Assembly (NCBI GenBank): GCA_031376425.1
Contig: JANMDR010000192.1
Span: 1 to 26,756 of the forward strand
Direction: 5' to 3'
Source of the DNA: JANMDR01 sp031376425
Lineage (GTDB): Bacteria > Pseudomonadota > Gammaproteobacteria > Burkholderiales > Usitatibacteraceae
Length of the DNA: 26,756 nt
Both the position numbers and the translations under genes were made by a program. Shown here one piece after another: positions 7,747 to 16,143 of the stretch. Each line of letters begins with the position of its first letter. Position 1 is the stretch's first letter. The notes under the pieces are model-generated. The model searched no databases. It was given only the letters and a program-made list of their open reading frames with translations, and was not told the origin of the DNA.

Positions 7747-9837
7747 ATGCAAAATACAACAGCTGCAAACGACACAAATCCGCTACTTTCTATCTGGAAT
7801 ACACCGTACGGTGTACCGCCTTTTGCGCAAATTTTGCCAGCGCATTTTCCCGATGCCCTGAACCTAGCGATGGCGCAGCGAATGCGCGAGCTTGATGTCA
7901 TTGCAGCGGAACCTAATCCTACCTTTGCCAATACCTTTGTGGCTTTTGATCGTGCAGGGCAATTACTAGCGCAGATTGATGCCTGTTTTCAAAACTATTG
8001 TGCATCCGCTACCAACGCGCAATTTCAAGCTATTGAGCGCGATTTTGCTGCGCCATTAGCAGCACATCAAAATGCGGTGTTTACGCACGCAGCATTATTT
8101 GCAAAACTAGATTTACTCTATACCCAACGCCATACATTAGGCCTAGATGCACAAGCTATGCGGCTTTGCGAACGGGTACATTTTGATTTTGTGCGTGCTG
8201 GTGCCAAATTAAGCAGCGCAGCACGCGCACGCCTCGCCACCTTAGTAGGCGAGCTCGCTGAAGCCACCACACAATTTAGTCAAAACGTGTTGGCAGATGA
8301 AAACGAATTTTTTCTAACACTGGAAACACCTGCTGATCTAGCAGGCTTACCGGATTATGTCATTGCGGCTGCAAGTGCTGCTGCCCGCGCCCGTGATTTG
8401 GCTGGTAAGCATGTAATCACACTTTCGCGCTCATTGGTCGTACCATTTCTAACCTACTCAACCCGCCGTGCGTTGCGTGCGAAAGCCTTTAGCATGTGGC
8501 TCAAACGCGGCGAACTGCATCCCGCCCGCAATAATCTAGACGTAGCCGCCCGTATTTTGACACTGCGCCTAGAACAGGCACAGCTACATGGTTACACCAA
8601 TTTTGCGGACTATGCCTTGGCTGATCGTATGGCTGGTACACCAAAGGCAGTAAATGATTTATTGTTCAATGTATGGCAACGCGCCGTTGAAAAATCAAGT
8701 GAAGAAGCTATCGCCCTAAAAGCGCTAGGGGTTGAATTAGGAGAATTAAAGGCAAGCGATGAACTCACCGCTTCTGATTGGTTTTATCTCGCCGAAAAAC
8801 TTCGTCAAGCCCGCTACGCACTGGACGACGCACAGCTAAAGCCGTATTTTTCACTTAAGCAAATGACCACTGCGGCCTTTGATTGCGCACAGCGTTTATT
8901 TGGCATTCATTTCACCGCGGCTCCCCATATTCAGGGCTATCACGCGGATGTGCAGTGTTATGAAGCACACAATACGCAGGGCGAATTAGTAGCGATTTTT
9001 ATGCACGACAATTTCGCGCGGCAAGGCAAATCAGGTGGCGCGTGGATGAGCAATTTACGCGCCCAACGCGCTGCGTTATCGCCTAGTGAGACCAAACAAA
9101 TTCCGATTGTTCTCAACAACAATAATTTCAATAAGGCGCCCGAAGGTGAGCAAACACTGTTGAGCTATGACGACGCTCGCACCTTGTTTCATGAATTTGG
9201 TCATGGTCTACATGGAATGCTGTCTAACGTAAATTATGAACGATTATCCGGCACCAATGTACTGCGCGACTTTGTAGAATTACCATCGCAATTATTCGAA
9301 CATTGGTTGGCACAGCCCGCAGTATTAAAGCAACATGCACTCCATGTGCAATCGGGTGAACCCATTAGCGATACGCTTATTGCTAAACTTCAGGCAGCAC
9401 GCAAATTCAATGTTGGCTTTGACGCGGTAACCACCACTTCAAGCGGCTTGCTTGATATGCAGTTGCATCAAAAAACCGATTTCGATGACTTCAATATTCA
9501 CACTTTTGAAACTGAAGCGCTTAAAAAAATTGGCATGCCCGCAGCCTTATTTATGCGCCATCGTCTACCGCATTTTTCGCATCTATTCGCAGGCGACAGC
9601 TATGCGGCTGGCTATTATGTGTATTTGTGGGCGGAGGTATTAGACGCGGATGCCTTCGATGCGTTTGAAGAAGCCAACGATATCTTTTCACCGACAGTGG
9701 CAGCACGTTTACTCAAAAATATCTATAGTGGTGGTGCTAGCCAATTGCCGATGCAAGCCTATGAAGCGTTCCGTGGTCGCGCACCCACACCGGAGCCGAT
9801 GTTGCGTAAAAAGGGTTTGTTGGCGGAAGTAGCATAA
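7747..9837 (+). CDS. dcp: M3 family peptidyl-dipeptidase Dcp
   Basis: 696 residues, close to the usual Dcp length of about 680. The zinc site is HEFGH at residues 482-486, with the third ligand Glu511 in FVELPSQ. The N-terminus (NPLLSIWNTPYGVPPF) and the stretch HFDFVRAGAKLS are more typical of peptidyl-dipeptidase Dcp than of oligopeptidase A. There is no signal peptide, so it is cytoplasmic, where it removes C-terminal dipeptides during peptide recycling. It is divergent from the DUF2167 gene across a 199-bp gap and is followed by pssA after 56 bp, probably with separate regulation. The main alternative is another M3 peptidase of the PrlC type. Confidence 0.88.
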   Translation: MQNTTAANDTNPLLSIWNTPYGVPPFAQILPAHFPDALNLAMAQRMRELDVIAAEPNPTFANTFVAFDRAGQLLAQIDACFQNYCASATNAQFQAIERDFAAPLAAHQNAVFTHAALFAKLDLLYTQRHTLGLDAQAMRLCERVHFDFVRAGAKLSSAARARLATLVGELAEATTQFSQNVLADENEFFLTLETPADLAGLPDYVIAAASAAARARDLAGKHVITLSRSLVVPFLTYSTRRALRAKAFSMWLKRGELHPARNNLDVAARILTLRLEQAQLHGYTNFADYALADRMAGTPKAVNDLLFNVWQRAVEKSSEEAIALKALGVELGELKASDELTASDWFYLAEKLRQARYALDDAQLKPYFSLKQMTTAAFDCAQRLFGIHFTAAPHIQGYHADVQCYEAHNTQGELVAIFMHDNFARQGKSGGAWMSNLRAQRAALSPSETKQIPIVLNNNNFNKAPEGEQTLLSYDDARTLFHEFGHGLHGMLSNVNYERLSGTNVLRDFVELPSQLFEHWLAQPAVLKQHALHVQSGEPISDTLIAKLQAARKFNVGFDAVTTTSSGLLDMQLHQKTDFDDFNIHTFETEALKKIGMPAALFMRHRLPHFSHLFAGDSYAAGYYVYLWAEVLDADAFDAFEEANDIFSPTVAARLLKNIYSGGASQLPMQAYEAFRGRAPTPEPMLRKKGLLAEVA

Positions 9838-9893
9838 GCTTCGCTTAAGCGGCTACACTTACACAGCTAAGCTTTATTCTTTCATAGAAAAAC

Positions 9894-10697
9894 ATGCCTG
9901 AAAACAATCGCAACGAACAAAGTCGCCCCATTCAAAAGCTACGTCGCGCGGGGCGCGGCTTACTTGATCCCGCACGACGCAAAAAAGGCATTTATATTTT
10001 GCCTAATCTATTTACTACTGCGGCTCTATTTTTCGGCTTCTACGCGATTGTAAATGGCATGAATGGGCAATTTCAAAATGCCTGCATTGCTATATTTATC
10101 GCTATGGTCTTAGATGGTTTGGATGGGCGCGTAGCCCGCATGACCCACACCCAAAGCGAGTTTGGTGCGCAATTTGATAGCTTGGCCGACATGGTATCTT
10201 TCGGCGCAGCGCCAGCCTTGGTGATGTATGAATGGGCGCTAAAACCGATGGGCAAATGGGGCTGGGCTGGTGCATTTATTTATTGTGCTTGTGCCGCGCT
10301 CCGGCTAGCGCGTTTCAATACCAATATTGATGTGGTAGACAAGCGCTTCTTTCAGGGCCTGCCAAGCCCCGCCGCCGCTGCCGTCGTGGCAGGTATGATC
10401 TGGGTATTAAGCCAGCACTTCGCCGTGGGTGATGTGCGCTATTTTGCGTGGGGCATGACGGTGATTGCTGGCGTGACGATGATTACCAATATTAAATATT
10501 ACAGCGGTAAAGAAATTAATCTGCGCGGTACAGTACCGTTTTGGGTTATACCACTAATCTTTTTGGTGTATTTGATTGTGACGATAGAACCATCGCATGT
10601 ACTTTGGGGTTTATTTGTTTGCTATTTACTTTCAGGCTATATATTAGGAATCATTTCTTTCTTTAAAACAGACACGGCACCGCCTGAAGCTAACTAG
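9894..10697 (+). CDS. pssA: CDP-diacylglycerol--serine O-phosphatidyltransferase
   Basis: 267 residues. The CDP-alcohol phosphotransferase signature is complete: Asp74, Gly75, Asp77, Gly78, Ala81, Arg82, Gly91, Asp95 and Asp99 (DGLDGRVAR, then EFGAQFDSLAD). Several hydrophobic helices follow, so it is an inner-membrane enzyme. It makes phosphatidylserine from CDP-diacylglycerol and serine, the precursor of phosphatidylethanolamine. The family is the integral-membrane type, not the phospholipase-D-like PssA of E. coli. No phosphatidylserine decarboxylase gene is adjacent. The kinase gene starts 13 nt after its stop, so it probably leads a four-gene operon. Confidence 0.95.
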   Translation: MPENNRNEQSRPIQKLRRAGRGLLDPARRKKGIYILPNLFTTAALFFGFYAIVNGMNGQFQNACIAIFIAMVLDGLDGRVARMTHTQSEFGAQFDSLADMVSFGAAPALVMYEWALKPMGKWGWAGAFIYCACAALRLARFNTNIDVVDKRFFQGLPSPAAAAVVAGMIWVLSQHFAVGDVRYFAWGMTVIAGVTMITNIKYYSGKEINLRGTVPFWVIPLIFLVYLIVTIEPSHVLWGLFVCYLLSGYILGIISFFKTDTAPPEAN

Positions 10698-10710
10698 CAA
10701 GCATCCACGC

Positions 10711-13700
10711 ATGATAGAAGAATTAAAAAATACGCCTATTGAAATAGCGCTGCAAGCGCGCATAGCAGCGCTTGAGCAACAATTGATTGAGCAACAGCAA
10801 GCCACGTCTAGACTGCTTGACGCTAGTCGCGAAGGGCTGTGGGATTTTGAACTAAAACCTGATGGCGCGTATTTCATATCGCCCAGAACGGCGGAATTAT
10901 TGGGTTATACCATCTCAGGCTTGCCCATCCCTTTTGACTTTCGTCGTCATGTTTACCCAGAGGATTGGCCTACCGTTCGTGACGAACTCACTGCGGCATT
11001 AAAGGGTTTAAAGGAATATGCAGAAGCCGACTTTAGGGCCGTTAAACCTAACGGTGAAACTACATGGGTACGTATCCGTGGCATTACCGTGCCGCAACGC
11101 AGTGAGCGGGATGCACACCTAGCGGGTCGGCCTGTAAGGTTAATCGGCTCAGTTCTCGACATTAGTCGCGAGCGTTTAGCCGAACAAAACTTAGCAGCGC
11201 AAAAACAACTGTTTGCAAACGTATTTAGTGTACTGCCGGTAGCTGCCTTTATTGCTGACGCAAATCGTAATATTTTGGAAGTTAATCCGGCATGGGAGGC
11301 GCTGATGCAAGCAGTTTCTGGGAGTGCTGTTGGCACCAATATCAGCACTTTTGGGTTGCAGGCACCTGCCATCGCCGCATCTACAGAGCCATTGCAACGC
11401 GAGCCAGCTATTGACAGCAGTTTGAATTCAATCCACGCCAAGCCCACGCTGCAGTGGCAAACTGTTGCTACAACAGCCACGGGTGAACGTGTTTCGGTAA
11501 TGATTCGTAAGGCACAGCTGTATGCAGCGAGCGGTGAGGTGATCGGTACAATTGGTGTTATTACCGATTTGACTGCCCGTGAACTTGCCCAGCGCGAGCT
11601 CATGCGTGAGCGCGAGCAGCTAAGCTTGGTCGTAAAATCATCTGGAGCAGGGCTATTTACTTGGTCGCAAGCCGATGGCAATCTGCATCTATCTAACCGT
11701 GCGCGCGATATGCTCGGCTGGAACAACGGCGCACAAAGCATTCGCCCGAGCGGTTTCATGCAAGCAGTTCATGCAGACGATGAAAACGAAACCCGAAAAA
11801 AAATAAGCAGCGCATTTAGCACCTGCAGCTTGTTTGAACAAGAACTGCGCCTACGCTGTGGCAATGGCCAATATCGCTGGTATTTAGCGTGCGGACAATT
11901 TACCGCTGAGACCGCGGATGAGCCCATGCGCTATATCGGATCGTTACTCGACATCACTGAACGTAAAAATGCAGTAGCTAGTCTTGCACTTGAACGCCAA
12001 AATTTACAGCTCGTTTTAAACGCTTCCAATATCGCAACCTATTCCCGCGATTATATTAACGACACCGTGTATGTATCCCCTGAGTTTACAGCCATGTTCG
12101 GTTACACAAGCGCTGATTTTGCGCATGCAACCACCATGATTGACACCATGATTCACCCTGAGGATCAGTTAATTCATCCTGATGATCGTGTCCACGTGCA
12201 CGTGCACCGAGAAAAATTTGCGGGTTCCGATGATGTTTCTACCCTAATAACGCGCGCGCGCCACATTGACGGCCACTACATCTGGATCGAGTCTTACGTA
12301 AAACGCCTCCGTGATAAGTCGGGAAAAATTATTCGCTCAGTAGGCGCATTGCGCGATATTTCTGAGCAAAAACAGCGCGAACTGCAGCTACTTGAAGCGA
12401 ATCAACGCGCGGAAGCCGCTACCAAAATCAAGTCAGAATTTTTGGCTACCATGAGCCATGAAATTCGCACGCCCCTGAATGGTGTGATCGGTGCAGCTAA
12501 CTTGCTAGCAGAAACAAAATTAGCCCCAGAGCAACGCGAATATGTAAACGCAGTACGTTTATCAGGCGATACCTTATTAGCGCTATTGGGCGATGTGCTC
12601 GATCTTTCAAAAATTGAATCCGGTGCTTTTGATCTTGATGAAGCCCCAATATCACTATTGCGATTAGTTGATGAAGCCGCAGAAATATTGGGCGAACGGG
12701 CGCGCGCCAAGCGCGTAAATATTATCGTCACTGTGGCTGACGATATCCCCAGTACCCTTAAAGGCGACGCCGTACGCGTGCGCCAAGTGGTGCTTAATTT
12801 ACTATCTAACGCGATTAAATTTACGACCCTCGGCGATATTACGGTAACCGTAGCACTTGAGCACCAATTTGCTACCAACCATTGCGAAATTCGCTTCAGC
12901 GTAACTGATACCGGCATCGGTATGTCAGAAGAGGTGTTGGCCCGCATATTTACACCATTCACCCAAGCTGATAGCTCAACTTCGCGACGCTTCGGCGGCA
13001 CTGGGTTGGGCTTGGCGATTTGCAAAGGCTTAGTCGAACGCATGGGTGGCAAGATAACAGTGACAAGTAAAGAAGGTGTCGGCAGCACGTTTTCAGCTCT
13101 TTTGCCCTTCGTGATGGATGAGCGTAACGCAGTAGAAAACGTGACTATACGAATGTTTTCCATTCCGTTTTTAAATAAACGGGTGATGCTGGTAGAGCCC
13201 CACGAAACTTTGCGTGCGGCTATCTCGGCACGGCTGAAACGCCTATCAATTGTAGTTGAGGCATGCGCTAGTGGTACAGAAGCAATCGAGCTGTTAAATA
13301 ACGGTTCGCAAGCCCACGCGATTATTACCGAAATTCATTTGCCTGATATGGACGCAGGTGCCTTCGCATTTGCGGTACGACGCATTACTGGTTCTAATGG
13401 CAGACCGATTAAACTCGTCGCACTCACTAATACCTCACGCTATCAAATGGAGCGCGATGCAGCAACGCGCTTGCGAGAATTTGACGCCTATTTGCTCAAG
13501 CCTGCCCGCGACGCGCAGCTAGCTGAAGCGCTGGCGAGCGTGTGGGGGGTACGCGCGCATCACGACGCCAGCGATAACAACGCTGCGTTAGGCGTTGGTA
13601 GCGGCCCACCACAACGACTAAAGGTACTGATAGTAGATGACAATCAAATCAATCAAATGCTATCGAAGCAAACACTATTGCGCTTAGGCCATGAAGTGGC

Positions 13701-14697
13701 ATTGGCGGAAAACGGCGAAGATGCGGTTGCACAAGTCAATAAACACGCATCTTCCCAGCCATTTGACTTAATACTAATGGATTTACAAATGCCCATCATG
13801 GATGGTTTTGAGGCAGCCGCTTTAATTACCGCCCAACAGCCAGAAAACCGCCGCCCAACCATCGTGGCACTGAGCGCCAACGTTTCTGAAAATGATCGCG
13901 TTCGCGCTGCAGCGAGTGGTATGGTGGAGTTTTTGTCGAAACCACTGTCCCAAGATCGTCTACGCTATGTGTTGCGCAGCGTACTCAACAAAGACGCTCG
14001 CTTAAAAGGTCAACTTTTAAGTTCATCCACCAACACTCAGGACAGCGTTGCCCATACAGTGGTTACAGCAGTTGCACCGATTGCCCCAACTGTGCCTGTT
14101 ATACGTGCCAGCGAGAGCGCAGCAATTACAGCACGCGCCTTTGTTCCTAGCGCTTTGAATATTCCGGTAGGCCCGAATGCTTCCACACGCCGATTTGATG
14201 ATGTCAGCACGCAGCCATTAAAGATCGCAGCAGCAACTACATTCGAGCGCACTGCACCTCTGCCAATAGTAAACAGCGCCATTCCCTTCACACCGCAAAA
14301 CACCACAGAACGCCTACGTGCCTTCACACCGGAACAACTAGCACTTGACCCCGAACAACTCGAAGAAATAGCGTTTATAGCGCAGCATGGTGAGCCCAGC
14401 GCCTTGGCTACGATTGTCGAAAATCTTGCTACGGTATCCACCGAAGCACTTACGGTATTTACAAGCTACGGTAGTGATCTTACAGTACTTAGCAAGGCCG
14501 CACATCGAGTAGGCGGTGCGTATGCCACGGTTGGCGCAAAACAAGCGCACGCGGCCTTCAAAGCGCTTGAAAATGCGGCTCGCGGCAATGCGGTAGCTGA
14601 GATTCCGAAGCTACTACAAGATGCGCTAGAAAAGCGTGAAATCGCGCATCGTGCCTTTTTAGCATGGTATGCCAACATCGTGCCAAAAGAAAAGTGA
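10711..14697 (+). CDS. Hybrid sensor histidine kinase (4 PAS, HisKA, HATPase, 2 receivers, HPt)
   Basis: 1328 residues. A short coiled coil (about 12-35) leads into four PAS domains (roughly 35-150, 165-295, 300-425, 430-560), three ending in the typical G..LDIS/DITE linker. HisKA has FLATMSHEIRTPLNG with His583. The ATPase domain has N-box Asn696/Asn700, DTGIGM (733-738) and GGTGLGLAI. The first receiver (about 820-945) has Glu874 where the phospho-acceptor Asp should be, so it is degenerate. The second (about 972-1095) is canonical, with VDD and acceptor Asp1024 in LMDLQMP. A linker rich in Ala, Thr and Pro precedes an HPt domain (about 1210-1328) with His1265 in AHRVGG. No transmembrane helix is apparent, so it should be a cytoplasmic phosphorelay sensor of unknown signal. 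No partner response regulator is nearby. Confidence 0.93.
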   Translation: MIEELKNTPIEIALQARIAALEQQLIEQQQATSRLLDASREGLWDFELKPDGAYFISPRTAELLGYTISGLPIPFDFRRHVYPEDWPTVRDELTAALKGLKEYAEADFRAVKPNGETTWVRIRGITVPQRSERDAHLAGRPVRLIGSVLDISRERLAEQNLAAQKQLFANVFSVLPVAAFIADANRNILEVNPAWEALMQAVSGSAVGTNISTFGLQAPAIAASTEPLQREPAIDSSLNSIHAKPTLQWQTVATTATGERVSVMIRKAQLYAASGEVIGTIGVITDLTARELAQRELMREREQLSLVVKSSGAGLFTWSQADGNLHLSNRARDMLGWNNGAQSIRPSGFMQAVHADDENETRKKISSAFSTCSLFEQELRLRCGNGQYRWYLACGQFTAETADEPMRYIGSLLDITERKNAVASLALERQNLQLVLNASNIATYSRDYINDTVYVSPEFTAMFGYTSADFAHATTMIDTMIHPEDQLIHPDDRVHVHVHREKFAGSDDVSTLITRARHIDGHYIWIESYVKRLRDKSGKIIRSVGALRDISEQKQRELQLLEANQRAEAATKIKSEFLATMSHEIRTPLNGVIGAANLLAETKLAPEQREYVNAVRLSGDTLLALLGDVLDLSKIESGAFDLDEAPISLLRLVDEAAEILGERARAKRVNIIVTVADDIPSTLKGDAVRVRQVVLNLLSNAIKFTTLGDITVTVALEHQFATNHCEIRFSVTDTGIGMSEEVLARIFTPFTQADSSTSRRFGGTGLGLAICKGLVERMGGKITVTSKEGVGSTFSALLPFVMDERNAVENVTIRMFSIPFLNKRVMLVEPHETLRAAISARLKRLSIVVEACASGTEAIELLNNGSQAHAIITEIHLPDMDAGAFAFAVRRITGSNGRPIKLVALTNTSRYQMERDAATRLREFDAYLLKPARDAQLAEALASVWGVRAHHDASDNNAALGVGSGPPQRLKVLIVDDNQINQMLSKQTLLRLGHEVALAENGEDAVAQVNKHASSQPFDLILMDLQMPIMDGFEAAALITAQQPENRRPTIVALSANVSENDRVRAAASGMVEFLSKPLSQDRLRYVLRSVLNKDARLKGQLLSSSTNTQDSVAHTVVTAVAPIAPTVPVIRASESAAITARAFVPSALNIPVGPNASTRRFDDVSTQPLKIAAATTFERTAPLPIVNSAIPFTPQNTTERLRAFTPEQLALDPEQLEEIAFIAQHGEPSALATIVENLATVSTEALTVFTSYGSDLTVLSKAAHRVGGAYATVGAKQAHAAFKALENAARGNAVAEIPKLLQDALEKREIAHRAFLAWYANIVPKEK

Positions 14698-16124
14698 CGC
14701 TACTGCCAACGCAATCCTTAGTACGGGCGCTACCTTTGGATGCGTTGCGTGGAATTGCTATTTTAGCGATGGTACTATCCGGGCAAATTCCCTTTGGCGT
14801 GCTGCCAGAATGGATGTATCACGCGCAAGTACCGCCGCCAAAACACATTTTTAATGGTGCTTTGCCGGGGATTACCTGGGTAGATTTGGTATTTCCATTT
14901 TTCCTGTTTGCGATGGGTGCGGCCATCCCGCTAGCGCTTCAGGCGCGTTTAAATGCGGGTGATAAGTTACGTAGTATTTGCGCCTCAGTATTCATGCGGG
15001 GGTTGTTGTTGGCTTTTTTCGCCATTTATATAAAACATATCCAACCACAGGCGATGAGCGCGACACCAACTTGGCAACACTATCTCCTCGCGCTTGTAGG
15101 GTTTGCATTGCTCTTTCCGCTATTTGTAAGACTTCCAAACAATTTTAGTCTGAAGCGGCGCACCCTTATTCGATTGTTTGGCTGGCTCGGCGCAATCACC
15201 GTTTTGTTTATTTTTAGCGCCAAAGATGGCACGGCGTTTAGCGTAAGCCGCAGCGACATTATTATTCTCGTATTGGCAAATGTATTTGTTGGTGCCGCAC
15301 TGGTCTGGCTTGCCACACGTGATCGCCTTGATTGGCGTTTTGCGGTACTGGCGTTTCTGCTGGCGTTGCGGTTCAGTCAAAATTTACCGGGTTTAGGACA
15401 AATTATTTGGAATGCATCACCCCTGCCTTGGTTAGGCACCGTATATTTTCAACAATATCTCTTTATCGTCATTCCCGGCACTATCGCGGGTGATTGCTGG
15501 CTCCGTTTCATGCGTGGCCAAACCATCAACGCCACCCAGTCCCGTGGGCATCAAGGCGCACGCATCTTAACTACCGCGCAACTACTCACCATAGCTATTA
15601 GTATCGCCCTCATTTTACTAAGCTTGATTGGGCTGAAGAGCCGCGTGGTGATTGAAACCACGCTGGGCTGCGCTGCTTTATGCGGGCTTGCATGGTGGCT
15701 CAATAAAAACGCTTCAGACCTACTACGTCAACTCATTGGCTATGGCATTTTCTTTTTATTATTAGGGCTGGCCTTCGAGCCTTTTGAAGGCGGCATCCGT
15801 AAAGATAAAGGCACCTTAAGCTATTATTTTGTCACATCGGGTCTGGCATTTTTCAGCTTAAGCGCACTGCATCTTATTTTGGATATTGCCAAACGTACTT
15901 TTGGTTTCAGATTGCTCATCGCAAGCGGCCAAAATCCACTGCTAGCCTATGCTGGTGTTAATAGCCTGCTAATACCATTACTGGCGTTAACGGGGCTAGG
16001 CAGCGCCATTGCTAGCGTGACTGCAACACCGTGGATAGGCGCATTACGCGCGTTTTGCTACACCTTGTTGCTGGCCGCATTCGCTGCCTTTTGCACTAAA
16101 CGAAAACTGATTTTGCGCACCTAA
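14694..16124 (+). CDS. DUF5009 / HGSNAT-like multi-pass membrane acyltransferase
   Basis: An integral membrane protein with about ten hydrophobic helices. The N-terminal signature (LDALRGIAILAMVLSGQIPF, then WMYHAQVPPPKH and WVDLVFPFFLFAMG) matches the DUF5009 family, relatives of heparan-alpha-glucosaminide N-acetyltransferase, which move acetyl groups across the membrane onto sugars. I give the GTG at 14694 as start because it overlaps the kinase stop by 4 nt (GTGA), a typical coupled junction; an in-frame ATG at 14664 would add ten basic residues (MVCQHRAKRK), and neither has a strong ribosome site. The substrate is unknown. It lies between the hybrid kinase and an M14 peptidase in a tight gene string. 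Confidence 0.75.
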   Translation: MTLLPTQSLVRALPLDALRGIAILAMVLSGQIPFGVLPEWMYHAQVPPPKHIFNGALPGITWVDLVFPFFLFAMGAAIPLALQARLNAGDKLRSICASVFMRGLLLAFFAIYIKHIQPQAMSATPTWQHYLLALVGFALLFPLFVRLPNNFSLKRRTLIRLFGWLGAITVLFIFSAKDGTAFSVSRSDIIILVLANVFVGAALVWLATRDRLDWRFAVLAFLLALRFSQNLPGLGQIIWNASPLPWLGTVYFQQYLFIVIPGTIAGDCWLRFMRGQTINATQSRGHQGARILTTAQLLTIAISIALILLSLIGLKSRVVIETTLGCAALCGLAWWLNKNASDLLRQLIGYGIFFLLLGLAFEPFEGGIRKDKGTLSYYFVTSGLAFFSLSALHLILDIAKRTFGFRLLIASGQNPLLAYAGVNSLLIPLLALTGLGSAIASVTATPWIGALRAFCYTLLLAAFAAFCTKRKLILRT

Positions 16125-16143
16125 CTTTAGAAAGTACACCTCG

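Noticed and set aside
10953..11759. Long minus-strand frame inside the histidine kinase gene
   Set aside because: The plus strand encodes clear PAS domains there; the antisense product is Ser/Arg/Cys-rich without a fold signature.
12402..13163. Long minus-strand frame opposite the HisKA/HATPase region
   Set aside because: Antisense to invariant kinase motifs; an expected by-product of codon bias in the sense gene.
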